A DNA stretch of 64,000 nucleotides from contig NC_134838.1 of assembly GCF_965363235.1 (NCBI RefSeq), forward strand, positions 6,267,001 to 6,331,000, in the 5' to 3' direction. How positions within the stretch are numbered: position 1 is the first letter of the stretch; the number at the start of each line of letters is the position of its first letter. Position numbers and translations under genes: made by a program. Of this stretch, positions 62,581 to 64,000 are shown piece by piece. The notes beneath the pieces are model-generated. The model was not told the origin of the DNA. It was given only the letters and a program-made list of their open reading frames with translations, and searched no databases. Source of the DNA: Mytilus galloprovincialis (taxonomy: Eukaryota; Mollusca; Bivalvia; Mytilida; Mytilidae).

Positions 62581-63832
62581 ATGCCCCACCTACGATAGTA
62601 GAGGGGCATTATGTTTTCTGGTCTGTGCGTCCGTTCGTTCGTTCGTCCGTCCGTCTGTTCGTTCGTTCGTTCGTCCGTCTGTCCCGCTTCAGGTTAAAGT
62701 TTTTGGTCAAGGTAGTTTTTGATGAAGTTGAAGTCCAATCAACTTGAAACTTAGTATACATGTGCCCTATGATATGATCTTTCTAATTTAAATGCCAAAT
62801 TAGAGTTTTGACCCCAATTTTACGGTTCACTGAACATAGAAAATGATAGTGCAAATTTCAGGTTAAAGTTTTTGGCTTCAGGTTAAAGTTTTTGGTCAAG
62901 GTAGTTTTTGATAAAGTTGAAGTCCAATCAACTTGAAACTTAGTATACATGTGCCCTATGATATGATCTTTCTAATTTAAATGCCAAATTAGAGTTTTGA
63001 CCCCAATTTTACGGTTCACTGAACATAGAAAATGATAGTGCAAATTTCAGGTTAAAGTTTTTGGCTTCAGGTTAAAGTTTTTGGTCAAGGTAGTTTTTGA
63101 TGAAGTTGAAGTCCAATCAACTTGAAACTTAGTATACATGTGCCCTATGATATGATCTTTCTAATTTAAATGCCAAATTAGAGTTTTGACCCCAATTTTA
63201 CGGTTCACTGAACATAGAAAATGATAGTGCAAATTTCAGGTTAAAGTTTTTGGCTTCAGGTTAAAGTTTTTGGTCAAGGTAGTTTTTGATGAAGTTGAAG
63301 TCCAATCAACTTGAAACTTAGTATACATGTGCCCTATGATATGATCTTTCTAATTTAAATGCCAAATTAGAGTTTTGACCCCAATTTTACGGTTCACTGA
63401 ACATAGAAAATGATAGTGCAAATTTCAGGTTAAAGTTTTTGGCTTCAGGTTAAAGTTTTTGGTCAAGGTAGTTTTTGATGAAGTTGAAGTCCAATCAACT
63501 TGAAACTTAGTATACATGTGCCCTATGATATGATCTTTCTAATTTAAATGCCAAATTAGAGTTTTGACCCCAATTTTACGGTTCACTGAACATAGAAAAT
63601 GATAGTGCAAATTTCAGGTTAAAGTTTTTGGCTTCAGGTTAAAGTTTTTGGTCAAGGTAGTTTTTGATGAAGTTGAAGTCCAATCAACTTGAAACTTAGT
63701 ATACATGTGCCCTATGATATGATCTTTCTAATTTTAATGCCAAATTAGATTTTTACCCTATTTCACGGTCCATGGAACATGGAAAATGATTGAGTGGGGC
63801 ATCCGTGTACTTTGGACACATTCTTGTTTTAA
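62581..63832 (+). mobile_element. ATGCCCC-hairpin tandem-core element (copy 3), six 189-bp units
   Basis: The head hairpin ATGCCCCACCTACGATAGTA..GGGGCAT is followed by a (CGTTCGTCCGTC)n stretch. GGTCAAGGTAG recurs at 62705, 62894, 63083, 63272, 63461 and 63650, exactly 189 bp apart. The unit is the 168-bp unit of copy 2 plus a 21-bp internal duplication of TTAAAGTTTTTGGCTTCAGG. Units 2-5 look identical. The tail ends GGGGCATCCGTGTACTTTGG..CTTGTTTT. No coding is recognisable from 63833 to the window end. Confidence 0.9.
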
Positions 63833-64000
63833 TTTAGCATCACTCACTCAAAAGTTTCTTATTCAACATGTTCAATGGCATAAATCAAACACAGTTCTTC
63901 TCTTTTTTCTTTTTTTTTAAAACTTTTTATGAAATATTACAACATAGATTATTCAAGTTAAAAGTAATAAAGAGTAAGCTGACATTTCTTAAACACTGAA

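Noticed and set aside
62565-62747. Frame with VRSSVRLFVRSFVRL repeats
   Set aside because: It translates the (CGTTCGTCCGTC)n stretch of the ATGCCCC-family element.

Overview
The window looks like nuclear DNA of a bivalve mollusc, most likely a marine mussel (Mytilus-like). It is AT-rich, has compact exons in repeat-filled introns, and carries repeat families I associate with mussels, including the GATGTGGTATGATTGCC family and a Nin-DC type SINE. The genus is an inference. The four genes are recognised from their proteins.

Layout: (1) 1068-1259, minus: first coding exon of EXOSC3 (RNA exosome cap subunit); the rest lies off the left edge. (2) 1491-16009, plus: complete CARM1 (PRMT4 arginine methyltransferase), 14 coding exons and 586 residues, head-to-head with EXOSC3 across about 230 bp. 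(3) 23715-44510, minus: complete coding region of SPICE1 (spindle and centriole associated protein), 17 coding exons and 753 residues, tail-to-tail with CARM1. (4) 59343-62395, plus: N-terminal coding exons of SMARCA4/brahma (SWI/SNF ATPase) through the QLQ domain, running off the right edge. A likely untranslated first SMARCA4 exon ends at a splice donor at 48008. It may share a divergent promoter with SPICE1 near 47840.

CARM1 and SMARCA4 are also close neighbours on human chromosome 19p13.2, in the same relative orientation. Their products cooperate in transcription, so this looks like an old gene neighbourhood. EXOSC3 and SPICE1 lie elsewhere in human.

Most remaining sequence is transposon-derived. 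Several non-autonomous DNA transposons have clear terminal inverted repeats and target-site duplications: hAT-like at 38311-39339, an 8-bp-TSD element at 45202-47512 with a 9-bp-TSD element inside it, pogo/mariner-like at 32976-34256 and 39790-40290, a TTAA element at 49301-50125, and a perfect 100-bp palindrome at 18371-18470. At least five sequence-unrelated repeat families share one plan: a hairpin at one end, a core of tandem units, and a third copy of the hairpin arm near the other end. This resembles Helentron-associated/pearl elements. Local tandem arrays and short duplications sit at or near splice sites. Two of them duplicated a real acceptor (CARM1) and a real donor (SPICE1).
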